From the NCBI GenBank assembly GCA_963772965.1, contig CAVYZU010000002.1, positions 372,001 to 436,000 of the forward strand: 64,000 nucleotides of DNA, read 5' to 3'. Positions within the stretch are counted from its first letter, which is position 1. Each line of letters begins with the position of its first letter. Positions 53,618-63,735 of this stretch are shown here, piece by piece. Made by a program: the position numbers and the translations under genes. The notes beneath the pieces are model-generated. The model did not search any database, was not told the origin of the DNA, and saw only the letters and a program-made list of their open reading frames with translations. The stretch is from AP-15 sp963772965 (GTDB lineage: Bacteria; Pseudomonadota; Alphaproteobacteria; ATCC43930; CGMCC-115725).

Positions 53618-53777
53618 TAAGAACTTTCTCGCGGCCGGGGTTTACGGGTGATAGTCGACTTCGCGCGGATTGCCAAGCGCCGCCTCGGCAGCAGTTATTA
53701 TGCCCGAACTTTCTTGCAAATCCCTTGCGGCGGCGTTATCCACCGGGCGTGCGCGAACGCCAGGATCATCGCCCCCG

Positions 53778-53854
<77 letters not shown>

Positions 53855-54154
53855 CCAAGTCATTAATTTAGCCTCCGGCGCTGGATAGTGGCCGGTGGCG
53901 AGCAATCAAGTCGCAACCTCGATTGCCTGAAATTAGGGCATGACAGCCTTCCGCTGCGCGAAGCCGCACTGGACCAAATGCGGCATGATCTTACACTGGG
54001 GATGTCAAATTAAATAATGCCCGCTGTGAAGTCTTTCAATTGTCGGTTGATCTCTACTTTGCGGCTGCGTTGCTACGCCGCATTAAAGTGAAACTGCTAC
54101 CGGGTAAAAACCGCGCTGTGCCGAGCGGTGGCGGATTGGGTGGGATATTTAGCA
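53855..54154. other. Gap between tRNA-Arg and the AsmA-like gene
   Basis: 300 bases; no gene, integrase or obvious attachment-site duplication seen next to the tRNA. Confidence 0.5.
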
Positions 54155-56029
54155 ATGAGAAAAACGGCGATCGCCGCTATCGCATCTATGTCGGTGATTT
54201 GTGTCATTTTGCTTGTCACGCCTATTCTCATTCCTACCGGCGTTGTCAAAGCAAAAATCGCGGCTCTCATTAAGCAGAAGACCGGCCGGGATCTAAGGAT
54301 CGCCGGCGCGCTGCATCTCTCGCTGTTCCCGCAGCTTGGGTTTGAGCTGACCGACGTCACGTTACCGAGCCCGAGCGACGACTTCAGCTCCGATCTGTTG
54401 CAGGCCAAGAGTGTTCGTGCCTTGTTCGGATTCCTCCCGCTGTTGCGCGGCAGGATCCAAATTGACCGGCTTGAGCTGCTGCGCCCCGCCCTTCACCTCG
54501 AAATCGACAAGCAAGGACACCGGAATTGGGTATTTCGTGCGCCGGAGCAGCCGCAATACGCCATAACCTCGCAGAGCAATAACGCCAGGTTCGCGGCAGT
54601 CGTGACCGACCTGACCGTCGTTCGCGGCACAGCAGACTATCTCGATCAACGCAACGGCGAGAAGCGCGTCGTCACAAATTTGGATCTCAATTTTTCGATG
54701 CCCGAGCAATCGCTGCCCGCGAAAGCGAAAGGCGAGGCGATTTGGAACGGCAAAACGGTGACCATCTACGCGGCGGCGACCTCGCCCGAGAAGTTGTGGC
54801 AAGGTGGAGTGAGCCCATTCACGTTCCACCTCTTTTCAGCGCCGATCGAGGCCGATTTCGCCGGAAACGCGGAAGGAGGGCCGCGTTCCCAGATTATGGG
54901 CGCAATCCACATCGACACGCCGTCGATGCGCACTTTTGTCGAATGGGTTGGATTGCGCTTCCCGATGCATGGAGAGGGGTTCGAGCATTTCACGTTGCGC
55001 GGCAAAATCGAGGCTACCCGGTCGCGCCTTAATCTGACTGATACTGCGATCGCATTGGATTCGAGTTCCGCTCGAGGGGCGCTGAGTCTCGAAGAACTCG
55101 ATCCGCGACCAATTCTGTCGGGCCATTTGGATATCGCTACGCTCGATCTCGAACCTTATTTCGAGCACCAACGTGCCGAGGCCCCGCCCCTTCCGGATGC
55201 GCCGCTCACCCGGACGATATCCGCGGCGGGAGCGGGCGAGGCGACGCCGCAGCCGGAGCGGCCCCGAGAGGCTCACCCGCCGCACTGGAGCACGATACCG
55301 TTTGATTCTAAACTGCTACAGCTGGCCGATGCCGATCTAAAGCTGAACGCGAACGCAATTCATTTTCGCGGCGTCGAGCTCGGCAACAGCGCGCTGACGC
55401 TCCATCTCGAGCATGGTCGATTGGTGCTCGACCTGACCGCAATGAGCCTTTATCGCGGAGCCGGCAGCGGCAAGATCATCGCCGATGGTGCCGGCACGGC
55501 ACTGGCGGTCGCCGCCAATGTCGAGTTGCATGGCATCGAGGCTGGCCCCTTGGTCGCCGCGGTTGCCGGCTTTGACCAACTCGCGGGGAGTGGCGACGTA
55601 TCCCTCGCCGTGAGCGGAAATGGCGATAACGAGAAAGAGATCGTTTCCTCTCTGAGCGGTACGTGCCGGATTAGCCTCACGAACGGAAAGTTTTCGGGTC
55701 CTGGTCTCCTCACACTAACAAAGACCATTTCAGGTCCATTCGCTTATTCGCTACCGAAGACCATCATATTTCAATCGCTCTCGGGGTCCGGCACTATCAC
55801 CGAGGGCATTCTCTACAATGGCGATCTTAAGATCGCCTCGCCAAAGATGCTAGTTTTGGGCAGCGGAACCATCGATCTGAGGGCCCATAGCCTCGATTAC
55901 CTGTGGCTGCAGCAACTCCCTAAACTCGGAAGCGCGCAAATTCTGATTACGGGGCCATGGTCGGCCCCGATCTATACGGTAAAATCGGTTTCGATCAACG
56001 GTGGCCTTCTTACCCCCCTGTTAAAGTGA
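54155..56029 (+). CDS. AsmA-family protein
   Basis: A 624-residue inner-membrane-anchored periplasmic protein of the AsmA family, which affects outer-membrane biogenesis and lipid transport. One N-terminal TM helix (ASMSVICVILLVTPILIP) is followed by the AsmA start (KAKIAALIKQKTGRDLRIAG, LGFELTDVTLPSP, LRGRIQIDRLELLRPALHLE) and, near the end, GSGDVSLAVSGNGDNEKEIV and the typical GTIDLRAHSLDYLWLQQLPK. The ATG at 54155 is preferred over the GTG at 54128, which lacks a ribosome site. Confidence 0.88.
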   Translation: MRKTAIAAIASMSVICVILLVTPILIPTGVVKAKIAALIKQKTGRDLRIAGALHLSLFPQLGFELTDVTLPSPSDDFSSDLLQAKSVRALFGFLPLLRGRIQIDRLELLRPALHLEIDKQGHRNWVFRAPEQPQYAITSQSNNARFAAVVTDLTVVRGTADYLDQRNGEKRVVTNLDLNFSMPEQSLPAKAKGEAIWNGKTVTIYAAATSPEKLWQGGVSPFTFHLFSAPIEADFAGNAEGGPRSQIMGAIHIDTPSMRTFVEWVGLRFPMHGEGFEHFTLRGKIEATRSRLNLTDTAIALDSSSARGALSLEELDPRPILSGHLDIATLDLEPYFEHQRAEAPPLPDAPLTRTISAAGAGEATPQPERPREAHPPHWSTIPFDSKLLQLADADLKLNANAIHFRGVELGNSALTLHLEHGRLVLDLTAMSLYRGAGSGKIIADGAGTALAVAANVELHGIEAGPLVAAVAGFDQLAGSGDVSLAVSGNGDNEKEIVSSLSGTCRISLTNGKFSGPGLLTLTKTISGPFAYSLPKTIIFQSLSGSGTITEGILYNGDLKIASPKMLVLGSGTIDLRAHSLDYLWLQQLPKLGSAQILITGPWSAPIYTVKSVSINGGLLTPLLK

Positions 56030-56340
56030 CTACGTCACTTGACCGGGACGCGCTCGCCGCGGAGAACTTTGGCGTGCGCGCTCCCGGCCACCCGTGCAGT
56101 TCGAGCCCGACCGGCACCCTAACAAAGCGCGCCGATGCCACCAAAGGTCCGCCCCTTGTCGAGCCGATTATTAGCGCTGCCTGGAGGCGGAGGCGTTCGC
56201 CTCTCAAGAATTGGGTCTCCGGAACTGCGAGCCCAACCGGAGTGTTGCCATCGCAAACTCCGGCTTGCGCGAGATCGAACGAAAGACGGCCGCAGCTTTC
56301 CGGGGTTCGACTTTCGCCAAAAAATACTCGGAGATCGTTG
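56030..56340. other. Gap after the AsmA-like gene
   Basis: 311 bases in which open frames exist but no start, ribosome site or family is visible. Confidence 0.45.
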
Positions 56341-56757
56341 ATGATATCGGCCAGCACGCGCAGCCGATCCATCGTGAGGGCGATTGTGCTGAGCGCGTGG
56401 ATCGCGGGCCTTGTGGTTAGTGCCCTCGATATAGGCTCCGCGGCCCAAACGAACACGGTCAATGCGGTCAAGCCAGGAGCTCCGGGTAAATTGACCAAGC
56501 ATTTGGATTGGCTCGTGACCAGTTCGCGCCGAACCTATCACCACATACGCCTGCCATCCGAGATTGCGGTGGGTGATACAATCACCCTTTCTTACGGCAG
56601 CAGCACGAAGACATACGGGTTTCGCGTCGGCCGGATAACGCTAACAGGATCTCACTGCGAGATTTTCAGCCAAACAAAAGTTCACAATCGCACTGACAAA
56701 ATCAGTGTCAGCCCTTGCTATGCGGTAGACCAGGGACGACCCACCGTCGAGCCATAA
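56341..56757 (+). CDS. Small secreted protein of unknown function
   Basis: A 138-residue product. After a basic start (MISASTRSRSIVR), AIVLSAWIAGLVVSALDIGS forms a signal peptide (cleavage near SAAQ). The mature part (ITLSYGSSTKTYGFRVGRIT, GSHCEIFSQTKVHNRTDKIS) is beta-rich with two Cys that could form a disulfide. No family recognised. Confidence 0.55.
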   Translation: MISASTRSRSIVRAIVLSAWIAGLVVSALDIGSAAQTNTVNAVKPGAPGKLTKHLDWLVTSSRRTYHHIRLPSEIAVGDTITLSYGSSTKTYGFRVGRITLTGSHCEIFSQTKVHNRTDKISVSPCYAVDQGRPTVEP

Positions 56758-56824
56758 TAAGGTGATCTAGAGCGGCCTCAAGAAATCCTCGAAAACAATA
56801 TTGCAATGATCTTTAGTAGTTTAT

Positions 56825-56917
56825 TGGCGGAGGGGGCGGGATTCGAACCCGCGAGACGATTCATCACCGTCTACACACTTTCCAGGCGTGCGCCTTCAAC
56901 CGCTCGGCCACCCCTCC
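56825..56917 (-). tRNA. tRNA-Ser (GGA)
   Basis: 93 bases with CCA encoded, read on the minus strand. Acceptor GGAGGGG / CCCCTCC, anticodon loop CTGGAAA (anticodon GGA) on stem CACGC/GTGTG, a long variable arm (GACGGTGATGAATCGTC) as required for class II tRNA, T loop TTCGAAT. Confidence 0.97.
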
Positions 56918-57217
56918 CACGCAAGGTATCGTGCGCAGTCAACATCGCACCCTAGCCCTGGCGATGGATAGGCGCAACCAACGGGCCGGGCAGGTGCGGC
57001 CGGAGGCGGTGCCTGGAGGCGCAGAAACCCGACGAGAACTTGCCCGATAGTTCCTTTGGAGGGAAGCTGCAGCCATAGGCCGAGCGGTTGAGGCCGGTGA
57101 GTTGCGTATCGTCGCAGTCAACTTTTCTTCTTGCTTGCGCGACCGCAAATCGTGCGAGCTCTTGGCTCGAATTTCAGCCCTCGAACAGTCAGCACACAGG
57201 ACATGACCAAACCCCGA
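56918..57217. other. Gap after tRNA-Ser
   Basis: 300 bases with only short, repetitive-looking frames; nothing I can support. Confidence 0.45.
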
Positions 57218-58127
57218 CTACCGATTTGGTTTTGCTCCCAGACGATCAAGGCGAAGCTTAGCTTCGGCCGCGCCGAGTTCTCCGGCGCGTAAGTACCACA
57301 CCCGTGCCTGGCTGGGGTCCGCGATTTGTGTCCACAGTCGAAAGCGCTGAAGGAAAGTCGGATCGTAGGTCGCTCCTATTCCTAGTGCGCCCCGCCCCTC
57401 CCCCGCTTCGAACGCTCGTCGGTAAAGGAGCCGTGCGGAGGTGAGATCCCCCCGACGAAACGCAGCGTCACCCTGCAGCAAAAGTGATTTGATTTCCGGG
57501 GCAGGTAGCGGCGCCGTTATCGTCGCTTCTGTTTCAGCACCGCGACCTTTCGGCTGAGAGAGCGCCGTTTCCGAATGGGCCACCGCGGCGGCGCCCATGT
57601 CGATCGGCTGTCGGTCGGATTGGAGAGTGGGAGTTTCGGGTGCAGTTGATCCGGAACCCGGCGCCCTGGAGCTTGCGGCTTCGGACCTAGGGGTCGTGGC
57701 TTGAACTCGAGACGCCTAAGTCCGATTTTGTTTCGCCCGTCGGCGTTGCCCGTGTTCCCGTCTGATCCGGAGCCTTTCGCGAGCTTTCCTGCGTAGAAGT
57801 GACAATGGACCAATTGGTCAATCCGCGGATCGGGGTTGTCGAGGCATCGGATGTGATTTTTGCCGCCTGTGGTTCAGGACGAACTGCTTCGAGTGAATGA
57901 AAGGTCAGCAGAGAGAGTCCGGTCCCGAGAAAGGCGAAAATGGTTGCGGCAGCGGCAATTCCTAACCCACAAAAGCAAAGGATCGCACTTGCGCGCGAGT
58001 GCATGAAACTAGGGGTCGAAGGCAAAGACAAAGCTGCTGCGGCGGGAGGGTCATCAGGCGCCGGTTTCACTCCAGAGTAACGGAATCGAATCGCCAGATC
58101 ACGCATCTCACCACCAGCTCCCGTCAA
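57218..58127 (-). CDS. Membrane-anchored Sel1-like repeat protein, frame broken near 57708-57714
   Basis: The N-terminal half starts MTGAGGEMRDLAIRFRYSGV, with a TM helix ILCFCGLGIAAAATIFAFLG and a Pro/Ser/Thr linker (STQESSRKAPDQTGTRATPT). It stops early, but the same protein resumes one base on: SEAASSRAPGSGS, then TPTLQSDRQPIDMGAAAVAH and a Sel1/TPR-like domain LQGDAAFRRGDLTSARLLYR, ALGIGATYDPTFLQRF, ARVWYLRAGELGAAEAKLRL. Removing one base near 57710 gives about 302 residues. The final pattern (GATYDP and a closing ARxWYxxAxELG repeat) is known from uncharacterised rhizobial proteins. Role unknown. Confidence 0.75.
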
Positions 58128-58278
58128 TAACGAAACGCTGTTTCATCAAGAGTGTATAATCACCGGTGCTGGCTTGCGAAGACGGGGATCGATCTCTTCC
58201 CCAAAAGGGGATCGAGCTATTGCCGCGATGGGCACTTAGCCGCAACCTGACCCGTCCTTTGCGAAGTGGTGAACGCGG

Positions 58279-59181
58279 ATGAGCTGGCTTACTAATTTCG
58301 TCCTGCCGAAGATTCGCGCCGTCGTCAGTAAGCGGGCTGTTCCGGACAATTTGTGGAAAAAATGTCCAGCTTGCGAACAGATGCTGTTCCATCGCGAGCT
58401 CGAAGCCAATCTCGATGTTTGTCGGAATTGTGGCCACCACCTACGCATTGGCGCGGTGCGCCGACTGGGTATCCTGTTCGACGGCGGCGCGTTTTCGCGT
58501 ATCGAATTGCCAAAGACAGCTGCTGACCCGTTGCGCTTTCGGGATCGCCGACGGTACACGGATCGCCTCAAAGAGCGTCAGGCGGTGCACGGTTCTGGCA
58601 GCGATTCCGTTGTCGTCGCGCATGGCACGATCGGTGGGCACCCCGTTGTTGCCGCCACGTTTGACTTCGACTTTATGGGAGGCTCGATGGGCGTCGCCGC
58701 GGGAGAGGCGGTGTTGGCCGCGGCCAAGCTCGCAGTATTGCAGGAGGCCGCATTGGTGGTTGCGCCGGCTTCGGGCGGCGCGCGAATGCAGGAGGGCATT
58801 CTGTCTCTAATGCAGATGCCGCGGACGATTATCGCGGCCGATATGGTGAAGGATGCTGGCCTTCCCTACATCGTGTTGCTCACCGATCCAACGACGGGCG
58901 GGGTTTCGGCCTCGTTTGCGATGGTCGGTGATATCACTCTGGCAGAGCCGGGCGCGATCATTGGGTTTGCCGGAGCCCGTGTCATCGAGGAGACAATCCG
59001 AGAGAAATTGCCTGATGGCTTTCAGCGCGCCGAGTATTTGCTCGATCACGGTATGGTCGACCTCGTCGTGCCCCGGGCAGAATTGCCGGCGACGATCGGG
59101 CGGCTGCTGGGTCTGTTGCGCGAGCCATCGCCGACCCCCTTGTCAAAGCCTCGAGTGACCACGGGATCGGAGTCGGCATGA
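58279..59181 (+). CDS. accD: Acetyl-CoA carboxylase carboxyltransferase subunit beta
   Basis: AccD with AccA transfers the carboxyl group from biotin to acetyl-CoA, the first step of fatty-acid synthesis. 300 residues. An N-terminal zinc ribbon (KKCPACEQMLFHREL and VCRNCGHHLRIG, four Cys) precedes the crotonase-like core: FDFDFMGGSMGVAAGEAV, APASGGARMQEGILSLMQMP, LTDPTTGGVSASFAMVGDI and AEPGAIIGFAGARVIEETI. The ATG lies before a 4-base overlap with folC downstream, the standard alphaproteobacterial pairing. Confidence 0.97.
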   Translation: MSWLTNFVLPKIRAVVSKRAVPDNLWKKCPACEQMLFHRELEANLDVCRNCGHHLRIGAVRRLGILFDGGAFSRIELPKTAADPLRFRDRRRYTDRLKERQAVHGSGSDSVVVAHGTIGGHPVVAATFDFDFMGGSMGVAAGEAVLAAAKLAVLQEAALVVAPASGGARMQEGILSLMQMPRTIIAADMVKDAGLPYIVLLTDPTTGGVSASFAMVGDITLAEPGAIIGFAGARVIEETIREKLPDGFQRAEYLLDHGMVDLVVPRAELPATIGRLLGLLREPSPTPLSKPRVTTGSESA

Positions 59182-60464
59182 CAAGAGCCGGCAGCGACAT
59201 CGTCCTGGAGCGCCTTTCACGCTTACATCCGAAGCTGATCGATCTATCCCTCGGGCGCATCGAGAGGCTGCTTGACGCGCTGGGCAACCCTCAAGATGAG
59301 TTACCCCCGGTGCTACACATCGCCGGGACGAACGGCAAGGGTTCGACGGTAGCCACTCTTCGCGCCTGCCTTGAAGCCGGCGGATGGCGCGTTCACGCGT
59401 ATACATCACCGCATCTCGTAAGGTTTCACGAACGGATCCGGCTCGCCGGCTGCCTGATCGACGAAAACCGTTTGATCGAACTCCTCGAAGAATGCGAGCA
59501 CGCGAATCAGGGTCGCCCGATTACCTATTTCGAGATCACGACGGCCGCGGCATTTCTCGCCTTTGCTCGCATCCCGGCGGATCTCGTGCTGCTCGAAACC
59601 GGCCTCGGCGGTCGGCTCGATGCGACGAATGTCATTCGCCATCCGGCGGCTACGGCAATCACCCCGATCTCGCTCGATCATCAAGCGTTTCTCGGCGACA
59701 CGATTGCCGCGATTGCCGCCGAAAAGGCCGGCATACTGAAGTCCGGTTCGCCTGCAATTATTGGCCCGCAGCCCGCCGACGCAGCCGCGGTATTTGACGC
59801 GCGCGCCGCCGAGATCGGGGCACCGCTTTACCGCTTCGGGCGAGAATGGCGCTGCGCGGCGCATGCCAGCGGGATGCGCTATCAAGGCCCGCGGTGGTGC
59901 TTCGACCTGCCGTTGCCGTCCCTCCCGGGCGGCCATCAGATTGCGAATTCCGGGACCGCGATCGCCTGTCTCGAACAGGTGCCGGGTCTGGAAATTAGCC
60001 GCGAAACGATCGGGCAAGGCCTGCGCCATATCGATTGGCCGGCGCGCCTGCAGCGCCTGACTCGCGGGCCTTTGATGGAAATGCTGCCGGGGGCCTGGGA
60101 ACTGTGGCTCGACGGCGGCCATAATCCCGGCGCCGGTGAGGTGCTAGCCGCCGCGGCTTCGACTTGGGTCGCCCGCCCGCTCGATCTGATCGTCGGGATG
60201 CTCAACACGAAGGATTCGGCCGGCTTCCTCGCGCCGCTCGCCTCCCACGTCCGCACTCTCTACGCGATAACAATCCCCGGCGAGCAAAATGCCTTGCCCG
60301 CCGATAGGATCGTTGCCGCTGCCGGTTCACTCGGCATCCCGGCGCACGAGGCGCCCTCGGTCGCTGCCGCCCTTCAGTCAATCACCACGGGGACTGTTCC
60401 GGCGCACGTCCTGATCTGCGGATCGCTTCATCTCGCCGGCGCGGTCCTGGCCGACAACGGTTGA
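59178..60464 (+). CDS. folC: Bifunctional folylpolyglutamate synthase/dihydrofolate synthase
   Basis: Adds glutamates to dihydropteroate and folates. The 428-residue Mur-ligase-like protein has the P-loop HIAGTNGKGSTVATLRACLE, SPHLVRFHERIRLAG, the LLETGLGGRLDATNVIRHP segment, ITPISLDHQAFLGDTIAAIA, EKAGILKSGSPAIIG and the C-terminal LWLDGGHNPGAGEVLA. Overlaps accD by 4 bases (ATGA). Confidence 0.95.
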   Translation: MTRAGSDIVLERLSRLHPKLIDLSLGRIERLLDALGNPQDELPPVLHIAGTNGKGSTVATLRACLEAGGWRVHAYTSPHLVRFHERIRLAGCLIDENRLIELLEECEHANQGRPITYFEITTAAAFLAFARIPADLVLLETGLGGRLDATNVIRHPAATAITPISLDHQAFLGDTIAAIAAEKAGILKSGSPAIIGPQPADAAAVFDARAAEIGAPLYRFGREWRCAAHASGMRYQGPRWCFDLPLPSLPGGHQIANSGTAIACLEQVPGLEISRETIGQGLRHIDWPARLQRLTRGPLMEMLPGAWELWLDGGHNPGAGEVLAAAASTWVARPLDLIVGMLNTKDSAGFLAPLASHVRTLYAITIPGEQNALPADRIVAAAGSLGIPAHEAPSVAAALQSITTGTVPAHVLICGSLHLAGAVLADNG

Positions 60465-60623
60465 CGCAGGAAACGCACCCCGGAGATTTGCAGCGACACA
60501 CCCGGCGAACGATGCGTTTACTCGGCCAATCACTTCGGACGCGACCAGCATCGCTTGGCCCGACTTCGCGGATAGCCTTTTTCAGATAGCGGTGCTACAC
60601 ATGCGCGAGCCGATCGCACGCCC

Positions 60624-60825
60624 GCAGGAGAGGCTGCGCCTCCTGACTTCTGGGAGATGCAGCGCCGAAGGAGCAACCGCCCCGGAAACTCTCAGGCAAA
60701 AGGACCGCAGGCGTAAGGGCACTCTGGAAAGCAGCGGCGTGGTTCGCCCCGCCGCTCACCGAAGGAGTAAGCCCCGGTAGCGCTATAAGCGCTTCCTGGG
60801 TGAATCTCTCAGGGTCCGCGACAGA
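60624..60825 (+). ncRNA. Tandem glycine riboswitch
   Basis: Two aptamers in series. The first (about 60624-60712) has GGAGAG, GAAGGAGCAA and GGAAACTCTCAGGCAAAAGG followed by ACCGC; the second (about 60715-60825) has ACTCTGGAAAGCAG, CCGAAGGAGTAAG and GTGAATCTCTCAGGGTCCGC. These blocks are the conserved core of the glycine aptamer. It sits directly before gcvT, where it should turn on glycine cleavage when glycine is high. Confidence 0.97.
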
Positions 60826-60874
60826 GGGGGCAAAGGGGACGCAGCTGCGTCCGCTCTCTGTCGGAGGTGCCAGG

Positions 60875-61990
60875 GTGCCGACCGAAGATCCGGCCTCGTT
60901 GAAACGAACGCCGCTTTATCCGCTTCATCGCTCGCTCGGCGCCCGGATGGTCCCGTTTGCTGGCTATGAGATGCCGGTGCAGTACCCGACCGGCATTCTT
61001 GCCGAGCATCTGCATACTCGCGCCCAGGCGGGTTTGTTCGATGTCTCGCATATGGGGCAGCTGCGGATTTCAGGAGCCGAGCCGGCCGAGGCGCTCGAAG
61101 CGGTGGTGCCCAGCGATATCCGCGGTCTCGGCCCGATGCGCATGCGCTACACCCTCTTGCTCGACGAATTGGGCGGCATCCTCGACGATCTGATGGTGAC
61201 CAGATTCGCCGACAGATTGTTGCTGGTCGTCAACGCCGCGACCAAAGACGCCGATTTCGATCATCTGCGCGCTCATCTCAGCCCCACCGTGCGGGTCGAG
61301 CGGCTCGAAGACCGCGCCTTGCTGGCGTTGCAAGGACCAATGGCCGCCGTCGTCTTGAAGCGCTTCGCCGGTGAGATTGCGGAAATGCCGTTCATGAGTG
61401 CCGCGGAGACCACGCTCGACGGCAACCCGTGCCTCATTACCCGATCCGGCTATACCGGCGAGGACGGGTTCGAGATTTCGTTGCCGGCGACGGGCGCCGC
61501 CGCACTCGCCGAGCGGCTGCTTGCTGAGCCTGAAGTAGCGCCGGTCGGGCTCGGTGCCCGCGACTCGCTGCGCCTCGAAGCCGGGATGTGCCTCTACGGC
61601 CACGATATCGATCAGACAACGACACCGGTCGAAGCCAACCTAACCTGGACAATTCCCAAAAACAGGCGTCGAGAACGGCGATTTCCCGGGCGCTTCGGTC
61701 GTTCTCCCCCAGCTTGCGCATGGCCCGGCACGCAAGCGGGTCGGCATCCGCCCCGATGGCCGCGCTCCGGCCCGCGAAGGAACACCTATCACGGATCTGA
61801 CGGCAACGAGATCGGCCGAATCACCAGCGGCGGCTTCGGTCCCTCGCTCGGAGCGCCAGTAGCAATGGGCTACGTCGACTCCGCCCATGCCGCGCCGGGG
61901 ACCGCCCTGTCGTTAACGGTGCGTGGGTCGTCGCGCCCAGCTCAAATCGTCCGGCTCCCTTTTGTCCCACATCGCTATCACCGCGGCTGA
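60875..61990 (+). CDS. gcvT: Glycine cleavage system T protein (aminomethyltransferase), two frame breaks
   Basis: GcvT releases ammonia from the aminomethyl-lipoyl H protein and passes the carbon to tetrahydrofolate. A GTG at 60875 preceded by GGAGG opens VPTEDPASLKRTPLYPLHRS, followed by GARMVPFAGYEMPVQY, LFDVSHMGQ, TRSGYTGEDGFEIS and RLEAGMCLYGHD, all family motifs. Between about 61660 and 61800 the reading is off: a proper VENGDFPGASVVLPQLAHGP ... GTPITDL is found in another frame, and DGNEIGRITSGGFGPSLGAP returns in the first frame. One extra base near 61657-61665 and one missing near 61796-61801 account for this, so the frame is restored overall and the C-terminus is intact. Confidence 0.93.
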   Translation: MPTEDPASLKRTPLYPLHRSLGARMVPFAGYEMPVQYPTGILAEHLHTRAQAGLFDVSHMGQLRISGAEPAEALEAVVPSDIRGLGPMRMRYTLLLDELGGILDDLMVTRFADRLLLVVNAATKDADFDHLRAHLSPTVRVERLEDRALLALQGPMAAVVLKRFAGEIAEMPFMSAAETTLDGNPCLITRSGYTGEDGFEISLPATGAAALAERLLAEPEVAPVGLGARDSLRLEAGMCLYGHDIDQTTTPVEANLTWTIPKNRRRERRFPGRFGRSPPACAWPGTQAGRHPPRWPRSGPRRNTYHGSDGNEIGRITSGGFGPSLGAPVAMGYVDSAHAAPGTALSLTVRGSSRPAQIVRLPFVPHRYHRG

Positions 61991-62005
61991 GGCCGCAGGA
62001 GGCAA

Positions 62006-62389
62006 ATGTCGATGACGACACCATGCTTTACCAAAGACCACGAATGGGTCCGGGTTGACGGCGACCTCGCGGTGATCGGCATTACCGATTACGCACAATC
62101 GCAATTGGGTGACGTCGTCTATGTCGAGTTGCCAGAGATCGGTCGGCACATCGACCAAGGCACGGAGGCCGCAGTTGTCGAATCGGTCAAGGCCGCAAGC
62201 GATGTCTATGCCCCGGTATCGGGCGACGTCGTCGAAATCAACGAAGCCCTTGCCGCCGATCCAGCCAAAGTCAACGCCGACCCGATGGGCACGGGTTGGT
62301 TTCTCAAGCTTCGTCTCGCCGACCCAAAACAATTGGACGGCTTGATGGATGAGGCTGCCTACCGACGTTTCGTCGAGGAGCACCTGTAA
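62006..62389 (+). CDS. gcvH: Glycine cleavage system H protein
   Basis: 127-residue lipoyl carrier of the complex. TKDHEWVRVDGDLAVIGITD, YVELPEIGRHIDQG and the lipoylation site AAVVESVKAASDVYAPVSGD (Lys in ESVKA) are unmistakable; C-terminal NADPMGTGWFLKLRL. Strong AGGAGG ribosome site; the second ATG 6 bases on has the better spacing. It overlaps gcvPA by one base. Confidence 0.97.
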   Translation: MSMTTPCFTKDHEWVRVDGDLAVIGITDYAQSQLGDVVYVELPEIGRHIDQGTEAAVVESVKAASDVYAPVSGDVVEINEALAADPAKVNADPMGTGWFLKLRLADPKQLDGLMDEAAYRRFVEEHL

Positions 62390-63735
62390 TGCGCTATCTG
62401 CCGCTGACCGCGGCCGATCGCAGCGCCATGCTGAAGATCATCGGCGTCTCGTCGATCGACGCCTTATTTGGGGATATTCCCGCAGCCGCGCGCCTCGACG
62501 GCCTGCTCGACCTGCCACCCGCGCGAGGCGAACTGGAGGTCGAGCGCGCAATCGGCCGAATGGCGTCACGTAACGTTGCCGCCGGTTCGGTGCCGTTCTT
62601 TTTGGGTGGGGGCGCCTACCGCCATCATATTCCCGCCGCGGTCGACCACCTGATCCAGCGTGGTGAGTTCCTGACGTCATACACGCCGTACCAGCCCGAG
62701 ATATCGCAAGGCACATTGCAATATCTCTTCGAGTTTCAAACCCAAGTTGCACTGTTGACGGGAATGGAGGTCGCCAACGCCTCGCTTTATGACGGCGCTA
62801 CCGCCTGCGCGGAGGCGGTGATGATGGCAAACCGGGTGACCGGTCGGAAACGGGCGGTGCTGTCCGGCGGCCTACATCCCCATTATCGCGATGTCTGTGC
62901 CACGTATGCGCGCTTTGTCGGGTTCGAACTTGCCGCGGCGGACCCCAACCCAGGGCAGGCAGCAAAGTTGGCCGATCTGATCGACGGCAACACCTCCTGC
63001 GTCGTCGTCCAGAACCCGGATTTCTGGGGAGAATTGCGCGACTGGTCGGCCTTGAGCGAGGTATGCCATGCCAAGGGCGCGCTGCTGGTCGTGGTCGTCA
63101 CCGAAATCGTGTCGTTGGGAGCAGTCAAATCGCCCGGGGAAATGGCCGCCGATATTGTGGCCGCCGAGGGGCAGTCACTCGGCAACGCGCTCAGTTTTGG
63201 CGGCCCCTATCTCGGCCTCTTTGCGACCCGGGATAAATTTGTGCGCCAAATGCCGGGTCGGCTTGTCGGGCAAACGGTTGATACGGGAGGAAAGCGCGGC
63301 TGGGTGCTGACCCTGTCGACGCGCGAGCAACACATCCGGCGCGAGCGGGCGACGAGTAACATTTGCACGAATTCAGGCCTATGCACGCTGGCGTTCGCCA
63401 TTCATCTGTCGCTGCTCGGTGAAGACGGTTTCGCTCGGCTTGCGCGACTCAATCATGCCGCGGCGGTGCGCCTCGCAGAGAAGCTCGAACGGGTTCCGCG
63501 GGTCGCGCTGATCAATCGGTCTTTTTTCAACGAATTCACGTTGCGCCTGCCATGCCCGGCGGCCCCCGTGGTTGAGAAACTCGCGCAGCTGGACGTGCTT
63601 GGCGGAATCCCAGTCAGCCGGCTTTTCCCCGACCGTCCCGATCTCGCTGATCTCTTGCTGGTAGCGGCAACCGAAACCGTCACCGAAGAAGACATCGGTC
63701 GGTTCGAGCAGGCCCTGCGAGAGGTATTGTCATGA
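62389..63735 (+). CDS. gcvPA: Glycine dehydrogenase (decarboxylating) subunit 1
   Basis: N-terminal half of a split P protein (448 residues), which together with GcvPB decarboxylates glycine with PLP. MRYLPLTAADRSAMLKIIGV, GGGAYRHHIPAAVDHLIQRG, YTPYQPEISQGTLQYLFEFQ and MEVANASLYDGATACAEAV are family markers. The PLP lysine resides in subunit 2. Starts within the gcvH stop and overlaps gcvPB by 4 bases. Confidence 0.97.
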   Translation: MRYLPLTAADRSAMLKIIGVSSIDALFGDIPAAARLDGLLDLPPARGELEVERAIGRMASRNVAAGSVPFFLGGGAYRHHIPAAVDHLIQRGEFLTSYTPYQPEISQGTLQYLFEFQTQVALLTGMEVANASLYDGATACAEAVMMANRVTGRKRAVLSGGLHPHYRDVCATYARFVGFELAAADPNPGQAAKLADLIDGNTSCVVVQNPDFWGELRDWSALSEVCHAKGALLVVVVTEIVSLGAVKSPGEMAADIVAAEGQSLGNALSFGGPYLGLFATRDKFVRQMPGRLVGQTVDTGGKRGWVLTLSTREQHIRRERATSNICTNSGLCTLAFAIHLSLLGEDGFARLARLNHAAAVRLAEKLERVPRVALINRSFFNEFTLRLPCPAAPVVEKLAQLDVLGGIPVSRLFPDRPDLADLLLVAATETVTEEDIGRFEQALREVLS

